Counted from the stretch's first letter, positions 41,924 through 50,525 are shown. The stretch: 64,000 bases of DNA from Humibacter albus DSM 18994 (GCF_000421825.1 NZ_ATXT01000018.1:1-64000), one strand, 5' to 3'. The notes: a model not told the origin generated them from the sequence alone. Made by a program: numbers and translations.

Positions 41924-43600
41924 CTAGGCCTCGATGACCAAGGGGACGATCATCGGTCTGCGGCGCAGCGACTGATTCACCCAGCGCCCGATGGTGCGGC
42001 GCACCACCTGCGAGAGCGCGTGATTGTCACGTACGCCGGACTGGGCCGCCTCATGGAGCGCGGCCGCGATCTTCGGCTTCACGGCGTCGAAGACCGCATC
42101 GTCCTCGGCAAAGCCTCTGGCGTGCACTTCGGGGCCGGTGACGATGCGCCCGGTCGCGGAGTCGACCACGACGATCACCGAGATGAACCCCTCTTCGCCG
42201 AGGATGCGGCGGTCCTTGAGGTCGGCATCCGTGATCTCGCCCACCGTCGAGCCGTCGACGTAGACGAAACCGATGTCGAGCTGACCGACGACTTCAGCGA
42301 CGCCGTCCTTGAGGTCGACCACCGTGCCGTTCTCACCGAGAATGGTGTTCTCCTCCGGCACACCGGTGTCCTGCGCCAGTTTCGCGTTCGCGAAGAGGTG
42401 ACGGTGCTCGCCGTGGATCGGCATCACGTTGCGCGGCCCGACGATGTTGTAGCAGTACAGCAGTTCTCCCGCCGCGGCGTGGCCGGAGACGTGCACCTTC
42501 GCGTTGCCCTTGTGCACGACCGTGGCGCCGAGCTTGGTGAGCCCGTCGATCACGCGGTAGACCGCGTTCTCGTTCCCCGGGATGAGGCTGGAGGCGAGGA
42601 TGACCGTGTCGCCTTCTCCTGGCTCGATCGCGTGGTCCAGGTTGGCCATGCGGCTCAGCACGGCCATCGGCTCGCCCTGCGACCCGGTCGACATGTAGAC
42701 GATCCTGTCGTCGGGCAGGTCCTTGGCCTTCTTGTAGTCGATCAGCACACCCTCGGGGACGCGCAGGTAGCCGAGCTCCTCGGCGATCGTCATGTTGCGC
42801 ACCATGCTGCGGCCCAGGAACGCCACGCGGCGACCATGCGCTTGCGCCGCGTCGATGACCTGCTGCACCCGGTGGACGTGACTGGAGAAGCTCGCCACGA
42901 TGACGCGGCGCGGCGCCTTGGCGATCACCTGGTCCAGCACGGGACCGATCGACCGTTCGAGCGCGGTGAACCCGGGCACATCGGCGTTCGTGGAATCGAC
43001 CATGAACAGGTCGACGCCCTCCTCGCCCAGACGTGCGAATGCGCGCAGATCGGTGAGCCGGCCGTCCAGGGGGAGCTGGTCCATCTTGAAGTCGCCCGTA
43101 CCGAGCACGAGCCCGGCCGGCGTGCGGATGGCGACGGCGAGCGCATCCGGGATCGAATGGTTGACCGAGACGAACTCGAGCTCGAACGGCCCGACCTTCT
43201 CGCGCTGGCCCTCTTTCACGGTGAGCGTGTATGGCTTGATGCGGTGCTCCTTGAGCTTCGCCTCGACGAGCGCGAGGGTCAGTCCGGAACCGATCAGAGG
43301 GATGTCCGCCTTCAGCTTGAGCAGGTACGGCACGGCTCCGATGTGGTCCTCGTGCCCGTGCGTGAGCACCACCGCGACGATGTCGTCGAGGCGATCCCTG
43401 ATGGGTGCGAAGTCCGGAAGGATCAGGTCGACGCCGGGCTGGTTCTCTTCGGGGAACAGCACCCCGCAGTCGACCACGAGCAGCTTGCCGCCGAACTCGA
43501 AGACCGTCATGTTGCGGCCGACCTCGCCGAGGCCGCCGGCGGGGATGATGCGAAGTGCGCCCTCTTCGAGAGCGGGCGGGTCGTATACCGACGCGGGCAT
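41924..43600 (-). CDS. rnj: Ribonuclease J
   Basis: RNase J is a metallo-beta-lactamase/beta-CASP nuclease with endo- and 5'-exonuclease activity in mRNA decay and rRNA maturation. The 558-residue protein has the zinc motif HGHEDH at 81-86, GTGDFKMD, the beta-CASP region with [13 protein letters not shown], and [10 protein letters not shown] with [14 protein letters not shown] precedes the ATG. It lies 29 bases downstream of dapA, as in many actinobacteria. Confidence 0.97.
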   Translation of the reverse strand: MPASVYDPPALEEGALRIIPAGGLGEVGRNMTVFEFGGKLLVVDCGVLFPEENQPGVDLILPDFAPIRDRLDDIVAVVLTHGHEDHIGAVPYLLKLKADIPLIGSGLTLALVEAKLKEHRIKPYTLTVKEGQREKVGPFELEFVSVNHSIPDALAVAIRTPAGLVLGTGDFKMDQLPLDGRLTDLRAFARLGEEGVDLFMVDSTNADVPGFTALERSIGPVLDQVIAKAPRRVIVASFSSHVHRVQQVIDAAQAHGRRVAFLGRSMVRNMTIAEELGYLRVPEGVLIDYKKAKDLPDDRIVYMSTGSQGEPMAVLSRMANLDHAIEPGEGDTVILASSLIPGNENAVYRVIDGLTKLGATVVHKGNAKVHVSGHAAAGELLYCYNIVGPRNVMPIHGEHRHLFANAKLAQDTGVPEENTILGENGTVVDLKDGVAEVVGQLDIGFVYVDGSTVGEITDADLKDRRILGEEGFISVIVVVDSATGRIVTGPEVHARGFAEDDAVFDAVKPKIAAALHEAAQSGVRDNHALSQVVRRTIGRWVNQSLRRRPMIVPLVIEA

Positions 43601-43629
43601 ATGCCGTGCCTCCAGTGTTTCTGCGCTGG

Positions 43630-44607
43630 TCAGCGCGTGGTGCCGGCCACCTTGGGGAGTGCTCCCCCGGCAGCGGCGTTGCGGTCCGGCCGGAAGTTGG
43701 TCAGATCGAGCCCGTCGACGTCGCGAACGAGGTCGAGGTCCGCCTCGATCTCGGCCGCTTCGAAGTCCTCGGGCCCCACGAGGGGCAGCCGCACGCGCGG
43801 GCTGTCGATCCGGCCGAGGCCGTGCAGGATGTACTTGGCTGCCACCGTACCGGGCACGTGCGTCATGACCGCACGCACGAGCGGCTCGAGCTTCTGGTGC
43901 TGCTGGGTGGCGGTGGTGAGATCGCCGCGGTTGACGGCATCCACGATGGCGCGGTAAGGGCCGGCGGCGATGTTCGCGGTCACGCCCACGAGGCCGGCGG
44001 CACCGATGGCCAGGTGCGGAAGGACGTTCTCGTCCGATCCGGAGAAGTAGAGCAGGTCCGTGTTGTTGAGAACGCGCGAGACCTGCGCGAAGTCACCCTT
44101 GGCATCCTTGATCGCGGCGATGTTCGGATGCTTGGCGGCGCGCAGGATCGTCTCGTACTTGATCGGAACCCCGGTGCGCCCGGGGATGTCGTAGAGGATC
44201 ACGGGCAGGTCGGTGGCGTCCGCGATCAGCCGGAAGTGGGTGAGGATGCCCGCCTGCGTCGGCTTGTTGTAGTACGGCGTGACGATCATCACGCCGTCGG
44301 CACCCGCCTTCTCGCTCGCCTTGTAGAGCTGGATGGCGTGAGCCGTCTCGTTCGAGCCGCCGCCCTGGATGATCTTGGCGCGGCCGCCCGCGACATCGAG
44401 CCCCACCTCGATGAGGCGCAGCTTCTCCGCATCGGTGAGGGTGGACGTCTCACCGGTGGTACCCGAGATGACGATGCCATCCGCGCCCGCGGCGATGACG
44501 TCGTCGAGATGCTTCTCGACCCCGGGCCAATCCACTTCGCCGTCCGCCGTGAAGGGGGTCACGAGCGCGACGAGGACCTGGCCGAAGGGATTCGCTGACG
44601 TGGACAC
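43630..44607 (-). CDS. dapA: 4-Hydroxy-tetrahydrodipicolinate synthase
   Basis: This aldolase condenses pyruvate with aspartate semialdehyde in the first committed lysine/DAP step. The 325-residue protein has GTTGETSTLT (49-58), the catalytic tyrosine Y139 in LYDIPGRTG and the Schiff-base lysine K167 in AAIKDAKGD. The C-terminus is some 20 residues longer than the E. coli enzyme. The start is GTG with TAGCCT six bases upstream and no ribosome binding site. Confidence 0.97.
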   Translation of the reverse strand: MSTSANPFGQVLVALVTPFTADGEVDWPGVEKHLDDVIAAGADGIVISGTTGETSTLTDAEKLRLIEVGLDVAGGRAKIIQGGGSNETAHAIQLYKASEKAGADGVMIVTPYYNKPTQAGILTHFRLIADATDLPVILYDIPGRTGVPIKYETILRAAKHPNIAAIKDAKGDFAQVSRVLNNTDLLYFSGSDENVLPHLAIGAAGLVGVTANIAAGPYRAIVDAVNRGDLTTATQQHQKLEPLVRAVMTHVPGTVAAKYILHGLGRIDSPRVRLPLVGPEDFEAAEIEADLDLVRDVDGLDLTNFRPDRNAAAGGALPKVAGTTR

Positions 44608-44613
44608 CCGTTC

Positions 44614-44619
44614 AGGCTA
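44614..44619 (-). promoter_or_regulatory. -10 box of a probable leaderless dapA promoter
   Basis: TAGCCT, GAACGG, GTG on the minus strand. It would drive dapA and rnj. Confidence 0.55.
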
Positions 44620-44759
44620 TCGCGGCCCGGCGACTCGCGGGTCATGCGGTGGACCGGAGATGACTGACGCGCGGCACCGTGCACGTGAGAACGAGATGGG
44701 CGTCACGGAGCGTCACAGAGCCCCGATGGGCGCGCAACCGATTTAGCGTGACGTCAGCC

Positions 44760-45203
44760 ATGAACACCGTGCTCGCCCTCATCGTCACCGTCGGACTGGT
44801 CGTCGTCACGACCGCTGTCGGTGCGATCTGGCGTGCGCGAACCGGACGCGTGCGCTCTGCACACCGCGAAATTCTGTCGCCGGCACGTCTCGGTGCGAAC
44901 GTCGCGTTCGGAGCGAATGCGACCATCGTGCAGTTCTCCACGGAGTTCTGCGGGCCGTGCCGCACGGCCCAGCGGCTGTTGCGCGCCTCGGCAGCGGAGC
45001 GCGACGGCGTGCGCTACGTCGAGGTGGATCTCACCGGGTCGCCTCGGCTGGCCACCGAGTTCGCCGTCATGCAGACGCCGACCATCTTGCTGCTCGATGC
45101 CGAGGGCGGCGTGCGTTCGCGCATCGGCGGCGTTCCTCGGCCCCACGAGCTGAACGAACGATTGGACGAGATCGTGAAGGAGAGCCATGTCGGCATTCGG
45201 TGA
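44760..45203 (+). CDS. Membrane-anchored thioredoxin-like protein
   Basis: The 147-residue protein has one N-terminal membrane helix (about 3-24) and a thioredoxin fold with the active-site CGPC at 64-67 and a cis-proline in MQTPTILLLD. The helix topology may keep the domain in the cytoplasm or outside; the basic segment after the helix (RARTGRVRSAHR) favours a cytoplasmic domain. It overlaps the DUF4395 gene by 17 bases. It is a generic disulfide reductase; the partner is unknown. Confidence 0.88.
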   Translation: MNTVLALIVTVGLVVVTTAVGAIWRARTGRVRSAHREILSPARLGANVAFGANATIVQFSTEFCGPCRTAQRLLRASAAERDGVRYVEVDLTGSPRLATEFAVMQTPTILLLDAEGGVRSRIGGVPRPHELNERLDEIVKESHVGIR

Positions 45204-45726
45204 CGACATCAGCACGGGATCCGTGCACGGGGAAACGCCCGGGCCGGCGAGGTCCGACGGTTCGGGCCGCTCGCGCGGGATCGATCCACGCGGCCCACGA
45301 TTCGGGGCGGGGATCACGGCGTTTCTGCTGCTCGTCACGGTGTTCCTCGGCCTCGCCGGGTTGACCGTGGCTGGCACGGTGTTGCTGGCCGCGCTCACTC
45401 TGCTCTTCCTCTGGGGCGCCACCGCCGGCGTCACCCGTCATCCGTGGGGCATCGTGTTCGCGAGGGCAGTGCGCCCGCGGCTGAGCCCGCCGACCGAACT
45501 GGAGGACAGCACTCCTCCGACGTTCGCACAGGGCGTCGGCTTCGTGATCACGGCGCTCGGTGTCGGTCTGCAACTGGCCGGCGTTCCCGGGGCGGCCGTC
45601 ATCGGCGCGGCGCTCGCCTTCGTCGCCGCGTTCCTCAACGCGGTGTTCGGCTACTGCCTGGGATGCCAGACGTACCTCCTGCTCGTTCGCGCGGGCATCC
45701 TGCGGCGCGCTCGTACCGGCGCCTGA
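45187..45726 (+). CDS. DUF4395 membrane protein
   Basis: The 179-residue protein has four hydrophobic helices and the DUF4395 hallmarks: an N-terminal DPRGPRFGAG segment and the C-terminal FNAVFGYCLGCQTYLLL-like motif (here LNAVFGYCLGCQTYLL), which contains a CLGC cysteine pair. AAGGAG precedes the ATG inside the thioredoxin gene. Pairing of DUF4395 with a thioredoxin suggests that the membrane Cys pair exchanges electrons with it. Confidence 0.88.
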   Translation: MSAFGDDISTGSVHGETPGPARSDGSGRSRGIDPRGPRFGAGITAFLLLVTVFLGLAGLTVAGTVLLAALTLLFLWGATAGVTRHPWGIVFARAVRPRLSPPTELEDSTPPTFAQGVGFVITALGVGLQLAGVPGAAVIGAALAFVAAFLNAVFGYCLGCQTYLLLVRAGILRRARTGA

Positions 45727-46035
45727 CGGAGGGGCCGCCCGCGCCGACGGACCGGAACCGCTCCGTCGAAACCGACCGCGCGCACGCCACGCCGATGCCA
45801 CGGGCCCGTGCGGATCATCCACCGGGTCTCGCGTGTCCCCTGTTCGGGTGGTAGGTTGCCTACACCCCGGTGCCGAGCGCACCTCGGGCTTCGTGAGCCG
45901 CACTTCCCCGCACTCGTCGATGCTCGTCTCGCTCACGGTTCCGACGCCTCGTCGGTGACCGCGTGACGTGCAGGCTCCGCGCCGCCCGCCACGCTCGGCG
46001 ACACGGCTCATGGCATTGACACGAAGGAGCGCCAC
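45727..46035 (+). other. Intergenic region upstream of osmC with an inverted repeat
   Basis: This 309-base stretch has no supported gene. At 45847-45866 an inverted repeat GGTGGTAGG-TTG-CCTACACC (one bulged base) contains a TAGGTT -10-like box. It could be an operator for the OsmC-family gene, about 170 bases downstream. Confidence 0.45.
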
Positions 46036-46461
46036 ATGGCCATCACGAGCGAAGCCACCACCCAATGGCGCGGAGACCTGCAGAGCGGGAGCGGCCGGCT
46101 CGATCTCGACTCCTCGCGGGCCGCGCAGTTCAACGTCGACTGGCGGGCGCGGTCGGAGGGCGTCGCCGCCACGACGAACCCGGAGGAGCTCCTGTCTGCA
46201 GCTCACTCGTCGTGCTTCGCGATGGCGTTCACAGACCTGCTCTCGGACTTCGGGATGCCCGCCGAAAGCATCCAGGTCACGGCTGCGGTCACGTTCGACC
46301 CCGACGAGGGCATCACGGGAAGCCACCTGCTGGTCAACGGGAACGTGCCGGGAATCGAGGATCACGACTTCCAGCACCTGGCCGAGGAGGCGAAGCGCAC
46401 CTGCCCGATCTCGCGCGCGCTCGTCGGCATCCCGATCACCATCGAGGCGCAACTGGTCTAG
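46036..46461 (+). CDS. OsmC-family peroxidase-like protein
   Basis: OsmC/Ohr proteins detoxify organic or inorganic peroxides through two cysteines. The 141-residue protein has both: C60 in LLSAAHSSCFAMA and C123 in AKRTCPISRAL. The N-terminal ATTQWRGDL and the GVAATTNPEELL segment fit the OsmC branch rather than Ohr. AAGGAG stands before the ATG. It follows the thioredoxin/DUF4395 pair on the same strand and may share a thiol-redox theme. Confidence 0.92.
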   Translation: MAITSEATTQWRGDLQSGSGRLDLDSSRAAQFNVDWRARSEGVAATTNPEELLSAAHSSCFAMAFTDLLSDFGMPAESIQVTAAVTFDPDEGITGSHLLVNGNVPGIEDHDFQHLAEEAKRTCPISRALVGIPITIEAQLV

Positions 46462-46469
46462 TGTCACGT

Positions 46470-46507
46470 GGCGGCACGCATGCCTGTCCCTGGGCGGCAC
46501 GCATGCC
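46470..46507. repeat. 15-bp direct repeat between convergent genes
   Basis: GGCGGCACGCATGCC occurs at 46470-46484 and again at 46493-46507, separated by eight bases. Each copy contains the palindrome GCATGC. It lies between the osmC-type gene and the TPR gene and may form part of a terminator. Confidence 0.6.
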
Positions 46508-46521
46508 GAGCGGCGCGCGGA

Positions 46522-46968
46522 CTACACCGCCGGCGTCTTGTGCAGCTTGATCGCCTCGCGCATGGCGTGACGCGCCCGTCGACGATCGCCCGAGGCGTCG
46601 TAGGCGAGGCCGAGGCGGAACCAGGCGCGCCAGCTGAGCGGCGACGCTTCGACTTCGGCCTTGTAGGCGGGGAATTCCTCGTCTGCCGCATCACGGAGCG
46701 GTCTCCCGCTGGCCCGGTGCGGAAGATCGTCGACCGGCAGGCCGCCTTCGGACTCGAGAATGCGCACGAGGCGCTGCGTCTGCATGCCGAACCTGACCTC
46801 GCGCCAAAGCGCCCAGACCGCGATCACCGCAAGCACGAACAGGGCGATCGCCATCGCGATCCCGATGCCGGAACCGCTCTCGATGAGGATCACGCCATAG
46901 CGCACGACCAGCACGATGTAGAGCAGTAGGAGCACGGCCATCACGATGGCCGCGACGCGCCCCTTCAC
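46522..46968 (-). CDS. Membrane protein with a C-terminal TPR-like repeat
   Basis: The 148-residue protein has two membrane helices (about 6-28 and 34-57) and a cytoplasmic part with one TPR-like motif (SWRAWFRLGLAYDASGDRRRARHAMREAIKLH). No function is known. It overlaps the dapB stop by four bases and is therefore co-translated with dapB. Genes of this type are frequent beside dapB in this family as far as I recall. Confidence 0.8.
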   Translation of the reverse strand: MKGRVAAIVMAVLLLLYIVLVVRYGVILIESGSGIGIAMAIALFVLAVIAVWALWREVRFGMQTQRLVRILESEGGLPVDDLPHRASGRPLRDAADEEFPAYKAEVEASPLSWRAWFRLGLAYDASGDRRRARHAMREAIKLHKTPAV

Positions 46969-47708
46969 AGTCCGAGCAGACGGTCGAGGCCGACCGTCAG
47001 GCCGCGGGCCTGCGGCGCCGACCGAATCGCATGCAGGATGCCCGCCGCATACGCTCGCGAGTCCGTGGTGTCGTGCGTGATCGTGAGCGTCTCCCCCGCG
47101 CCGCCGAGCACGACGGACTGCTTCGCGACGATCCCCTCCAGCCGCAGGCTGTGCACCGGGATGCCCGCCACCTGTTGGCCGCGTGCCCGCTGGTCCGTGT
47201 GCGGGGCGGCGACCGGTCCTCGTTCCTCGCGCGCCCGCGCCATCAGCTCTGCCGTGCGCACGGCGGTGCCCGACGGGGAATCGATCTTGGTGGCGGCATG
47301 CGCCTCGACGATCTCGATGGAGTCGAAGTATTTCGCCGCCGCGGCGGCGAAGGCCGTGCCGAGCGCCGACCCGAGAGAGAAGTTGGGCACGACGATCACG
47401 CCGCGATCGGGCTCGTCGCGCAAACGCGATCGCAGCGCCGCGAGCCGTTCCTCCGACCAGCCGGACGTTCCGACGACGACGTTGCGGCCGGCATCCAGGG
47501 CGTACTCCACCACGTCGGGGCTGACGGCCGGGAGCGTGACGTCGAGCACGACGTCCGACGGCTCGTCGTCGGTGCCGAGCATGTCGGCGTAGTCGTTCCT
47601 CGACCCCAGCGCCGCCACCAGCTCGAGATCGGCCGTGCGTTCGATGAGGTCGGCGGCGACACTGCCGAGTCTTCCGGTCGCGCCGACGACGGCCACACGA
47701 ATGGTCAT
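46965..47708 (-). CDS. dapB: 4-Hydroxy-tetrahydrodipicolinate reductase
   Basis: This enzyme reduces hydroxy-tetrahydrodipicolinate with NAD(P)H in lysine/DAP synthesis. The 247-residue protein has RVAVVGATGRLG at the N-terminus and the substrate motif EAHAATKIDSPSGTA. The catalytic histidine and lysine equivalent to E. coli H159 and K163 are present, but the second histidine of the canonical HH pair is alanine. The C-terminal GLDRLLGL is standard. TATCGT stands six bases before the ATG with no ribosome binding site. Confidence 0.94.
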   Translation of the reverse strand: MTIRVAVVGATGRLGSVAADLIERTADLELVAALGSRNDYADMLGTDDEPSDVVLDVTLPAVSPDVVEYALDAGRNVVVGTSGWSEERLAALRSRLRDEPDRGVIVVPNFSLGSALGTAFAAAAAKYFDSIEIVEAHAATKIDSPSGTAVRTAELMARAREERGPVAAPHTDQRARGQQVAGIPVHSLRLEGIVAKQSVVLGGAGETLTITHDTTDSRAYAAGILHAIRSAPQARGLTVGLDRLLGL

Positions 47709-47714
47709 GCTTTC

Positions 47715-47720
47715 ACGATA
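47715..47720 (-). promoter_or_regulatory. -10 box of a probable leaderless dapB promoter
   Basis: TATCGT, GAAAGC, ATG on the minus strand. It is arranged back to back with a similar box for the GNAT gene. Confidence 0.5.
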
Positions 47721-47756
47721 TCAACGCACCGACGGCCTGCCGTCGGGCGACGACCG

Positions 47757-47762
47757 TAGGCT
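47757..47762 (+). promoter_or_regulatory. -10 box of a probable leaderless promoter for the GNAT gene
   Basis: TAGGCT ends eight bases before the ATG on the plus strand, with no ribosome binding site. Confidence 0.45.
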
Positions 47763-47770
47763 GAGCGACG

Positions 47771-48271
47771 ATGCTCACGTTCTCCTCGCTCCGCACGGAC
47801 GATGCCCTCGCCGCCGCGCTTCTGCACGACTACTTCACGGAAAGGGAACAGACGTTCCCATCGGCGCAAGGCACGTACACCGTTGCCCTCCCCGATCCCG
47901 CCCGCTTCGTCTCTCCAGTCGGTGATTTCGTGGTCGCCCGGCTCCACGGCGTTCCCGTCGGGTGCGGCGGAGTTCGTCGCATCGAGGATGCCCGGACGAG
48001 CGGCGGCGACACCATCGTGCGCTTCGAGGTCAAGCACCTCTGGCTGGACCCCGCCGCGCGCGGCCAGGGTGCGGGGCGCGCTCTGCTGCACGAGCTCGAG
48101 TCGAGGGCGATCGCGCTCGGCGCGCGCCGCCTCGTGCTGGACACGAACGAGAGCCTCGCTGCGGCCGGCGGCCTCTACCGCAGTTCGGGCTACGAGGCGG
48201 TCGAGCCGTACAACGACAACCCGAACGCCACGCACTGGTACGCGAAGGACGTCGACGTGGCCTCGGCCTGA
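47771..48271 (+). CDS. GNAT-family N-acetyltransferase
   Basis: The 166-residue protein has the acetyl-CoA binding motif LWLDPAARGQGAGRALLHELE (about 95-115) and the following beta strand LVLDTNESLAAAGGLYRSSGY typical of GNAT fold. The substrate is unknown. It is divergent from dapB and convergent with the phosphatase gene. Confidence 0.9.
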   Translation: MLTFSSLRTDDALAAALLHDYFTEREQTFPSAQGTYTVALPDPARFVSPVGDFVVARLHGVPVGCGGVRRIEDARTSGGDTIVRFEVKHLWLDPAARGQGAGRALLHELESRAIALGARRLVLDTNESLAAAGGLYRSSGYEAVEPYNDNPNATHWYAKDVDVASA

Positions 48272-48293
48272 GACCGCGTCGGTTCTCGCCTGC

Positions 48294-48896
48294 TCACACC
48301 GGCTGCAATTCGGGCATGCCCGTGCGCAGCTCGACCGGCAGATGCCCGAGGTCGTTGTGCACGACGAGCACGGGAGGCTTGGCGGAGCGCACGCGGATGA
48401 TGGTCAGCCCGCAGTTCGCCTGGTTCAGCCCCAGCCAGCGCCATTCCGGTGCGTCGAAAACGTGTCGGACGAACCAGCCGATCACGAAGTTGTGCGTGAT
48501 GAGGAGATCGTGGCGATCGGCGCGGGCCGGAGTCAGGAACTCGCTGACGGCATCCGCCATCTGAGCACTCCCCGCCTCGATCTCCGCCTCCGTGATGCCG
48601 CCGTAGAACGACTCGAAGGCCTTCGGCATGTCGGGCGTCGGACCCGAGGGGATGCAATCGAACAGCAGGCTGGACGGCTGCGGATTGAGCGCCGGCAGCC
48701 GCTCCGCCATGATCTTCGCTGTCTCTTCCGCCCGGCGCAGCGGCGAGTGGTACACGGAGGTGAACGGCACTCCGCCGAGTCGCTCGGCGATGAGCGTGGC
48801 CTGCCGCTTGCCGCGCGCCGAGAGGGGGCCGTCCGGCATGCCGTGCTCGGCATCCTGTTGCTCTCCGTGGCGCACGAGATAGAGGTAATGGGGCAA
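48294..48896 (-). CDS. Histidine phosphatase superfamily protein
   Basis: The 200-residue protein has the phosphohistidine motif VRHGEQQDAE with RHG at 9-11, YHSPLRRAEETA, and the second catalytic histidine in LLITHNFVIGWF. It resembles the broad-specificity phosphoglycerate-mutase-like branch. The substrate is unknown. It is 38 bases downstream of the M16 peptidase gene on the same strand and has no clear ribosome binding site. Confidence 0.9.
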   Translation of the reverse strand: MPHYLYLVRHGEQQDAEHGMPDGPLSARGKRQATLIAERLGGVPFTSVYHSPLRRAEETAKIMAERLPALNPQPSSLLFDCIPSGPTPDMPKAFESFYGGITEAEIEAGSAQMADAVSEFLTPARADRHDLLITHNFVIGWFVRHVFDAPEWRWLGLNQANCGLTIIRVRSAKPPVLVVHNDLGHLPVELRTGMPELQPV

Positions 48897-48933
48897 GGGT
48901 TCTTCGATCCTTCGAGTCGTCGACCTGATCGAT

Positions 48934-50298
48934 TCAGGTCAGGCCGGAGAACACGTCGTCATCGACGGCTCCGACCGCGGCAATGGTCAAGGGGCGGGAT
49001 GCCAGTGTGCCGGCGAGCTCTCGCACGTCGTCGTCGGTGACGAGCGCGAGGCGCCGCAGCGTCTCGTCGAGATCGGCGAACTCGCCGATCCCGAGCTCGG
49101 AACGACCGAGCCTCGTCATGCGCGTGTCCGAATCCTCGAGGGCGAGAGCCGATCCGCCCGAGAGCTGGCCCACCGCCCGCGCCAGCTCCTCGTGGGAGAT
49201 CCCGTCGGAGGCGAGGCGGCGCAGCTCATCGATCATGATCGCGGCGACGGACCGCGCCTTCTGCGGCGCGCACGCGCCGTACATGCCGAAGATCCCGGTG
49301 TCGGAGTATCCGGCGGCGAACGAGTACACGGAATAAGCCAGGCCGCGCTTCTCACGCACCTCCTGGAAGAGCCTGCTCGACATGCCGCCGCCCAACACCG
49401 AATTCAGCACGCCCATGGTGATCCGCGAATCGTCGCCGGCCCGAAGCCCGCGGGTTCCGATCAGCACGTGGGCCTGTTCGATAGGGCGCCGCACCGTAGC
49501 GAGCGAGCGGGCGCCGATCAGCTTGGCCTCGTCGTTGCCGCGGCGCGCAACCGGCGCCGATCGTTCGTCCATCGCCCAGCCGCCCTCGGCCAGCGTGCGC
49601 TCCACGTCCGCCACCAGGCGGGCATGGTCGACGGCTCCCGCCGCAGAGACGACGAGGTCTTGCGGGCGATAGTTGGCCCGGTAGTGCTGCCAGACGGCAT
49701 CCCTCGTCGCCGCGTTGATCGTGGCGGGGCTGCCGCCGATCGGCCGCGCGATGGGGTGGTCGCCCAGCACCGCCTCGAAGAAGCGTTCGTTCACCACGTC
49801 GGCCGGGTCGTCTTCGGCCATGGCCAGTTCCTCGAGGATGACGCCGCGCTCGTTCTCGAAGTCCGTCGCGTCGAGCAGAGACGACGTCACCATGTCGCTC
49901 AGCACCTCGGTCGCCATGCTGAGGTCCCGGTCTTGCACCTTCGCGTAGTAACAGGTCTGCTCTTTCGCGGTGAGCGCGTTGTGTTCGCCGCCGACACCGT
50001 CGAAGGCGATGGCGATGTCGAACGCCGAGCGAGCCGACGTGCCCTTGAACAGCAGATGCTCGAGAAAGTGCGTCGAACCGAAGCTCGTCTCCCGCGTCGA
50101 GTCCTGGCGGCCGACGCCCGTCTCATCCCGAGACCCCACGCCGAACCAGAAGCCGATCGTCGCGCTGCGCACGCCCGGAACGCGTTCACTCAGCACACGT
50201 GCGCCGCTGGGCAGCACCGTGCGGGAGACGAGCGCATCGCCGGATGCCGCGAAGGTCAGATCAGCGCGATCGAGGGGGAAGTCAACGGCGCCGTTCAT
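48934..50298 (-). CDS. M16-family zinc metallopeptidase
   Basis: The 454-residue protein has the inverted zinc motif HFLEH at 77-81 and the distal glutamate region NERGVILEELAMAEDDP near 149-165, plus the C-terminal KRGLAYSVYSFAAGYSDTG block of processing-peptidase-like proteins. A ten-residue insertion (TGVGRQDSTRETSF) precedes the active-site helix. ATG at 50298 follows GGAGGGG. In most actinobacteria this gene directly follows pnp; here four foreign-looking genes separate them. Confidence 0.92.
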   Translation of the reverse strand: MNGAVDFPLDRADLTFAASGDALVSRTVLPSGARVLSERVPGVRSATIGFWFGVGSRDETGVGRQDSTRETSFGSTHFLEHLLFKGTSARSAFDIAIAFDGVGGEHNALTAKEQTCYYAKVQDRDLSMATEVLSDMVTSSLLDATDFENERGVILEELAMAEDDPADVVNERFFEAVLGDHPIARPIGGSPATINAATRDAVWQHYRANYRPQDLVVSAAGAVDHARLVADVERTLAEGGWAMDERSAPVARRGNDEAKLIGARSLATVRRPIEQAHVLIGTRGLRAGDDSRITMGVLNSVLGGGMSSRLFQEVREKRGLAYSVYSFAAGYSDTGIFGMYGACAPQKARSVAAIMIDELRRLASDGISHEELARAVGQLSGGSALALEDSDTRMTRLGRSELGIGEFADLDETLRRLALVTDDDVRELAGTLASRPLTIAAVGAVDDDVFSGLT

Positions 50299-50415
50299 CC
50301 CCTCCAGCCTAACGGCGATCCCAGACGCCCCGAGCATGGCGAACGATCGTCGGCTCCGATTGCGACACTCTGTGACGGAACGACTCCCGCCGCGCGGCGA
50401 AGACTGCGAAAAATG

Positions 50416-50435
50416 TGTCCTCATTCTTGAGGACA
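50416..50435. promoter_or_regulatory. Perfect 8-4-8 palindrome, probable TetR operator
   Basis: TGTCCTCATTCTTGAGGACA has perfect eight-base arms (TGTCCTCA/TGAGGACA) around TTCT. It lies 90 bases upstream of the TetR-family start and in the only AT-rich patch there. Autorepression through such a site is typical of TetR regulators. Confidence 0.75.
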
Positions 50436-50525
50436 AACAGCGTTGTCTACCTCGATATACTGGCAGCGCTTTGCGACGTCCCCCGGTTGCGGAGCCCGTG
50501 AGTCCTGCGAATCGAGGAGCACCCG

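Noticed and set aside
41885-43957. A 690-codon open frame antisense to rnj
   Set aside because: RNase J on the minus strand has every catalytic motif; the antisense product is compositionally odd and without homology.
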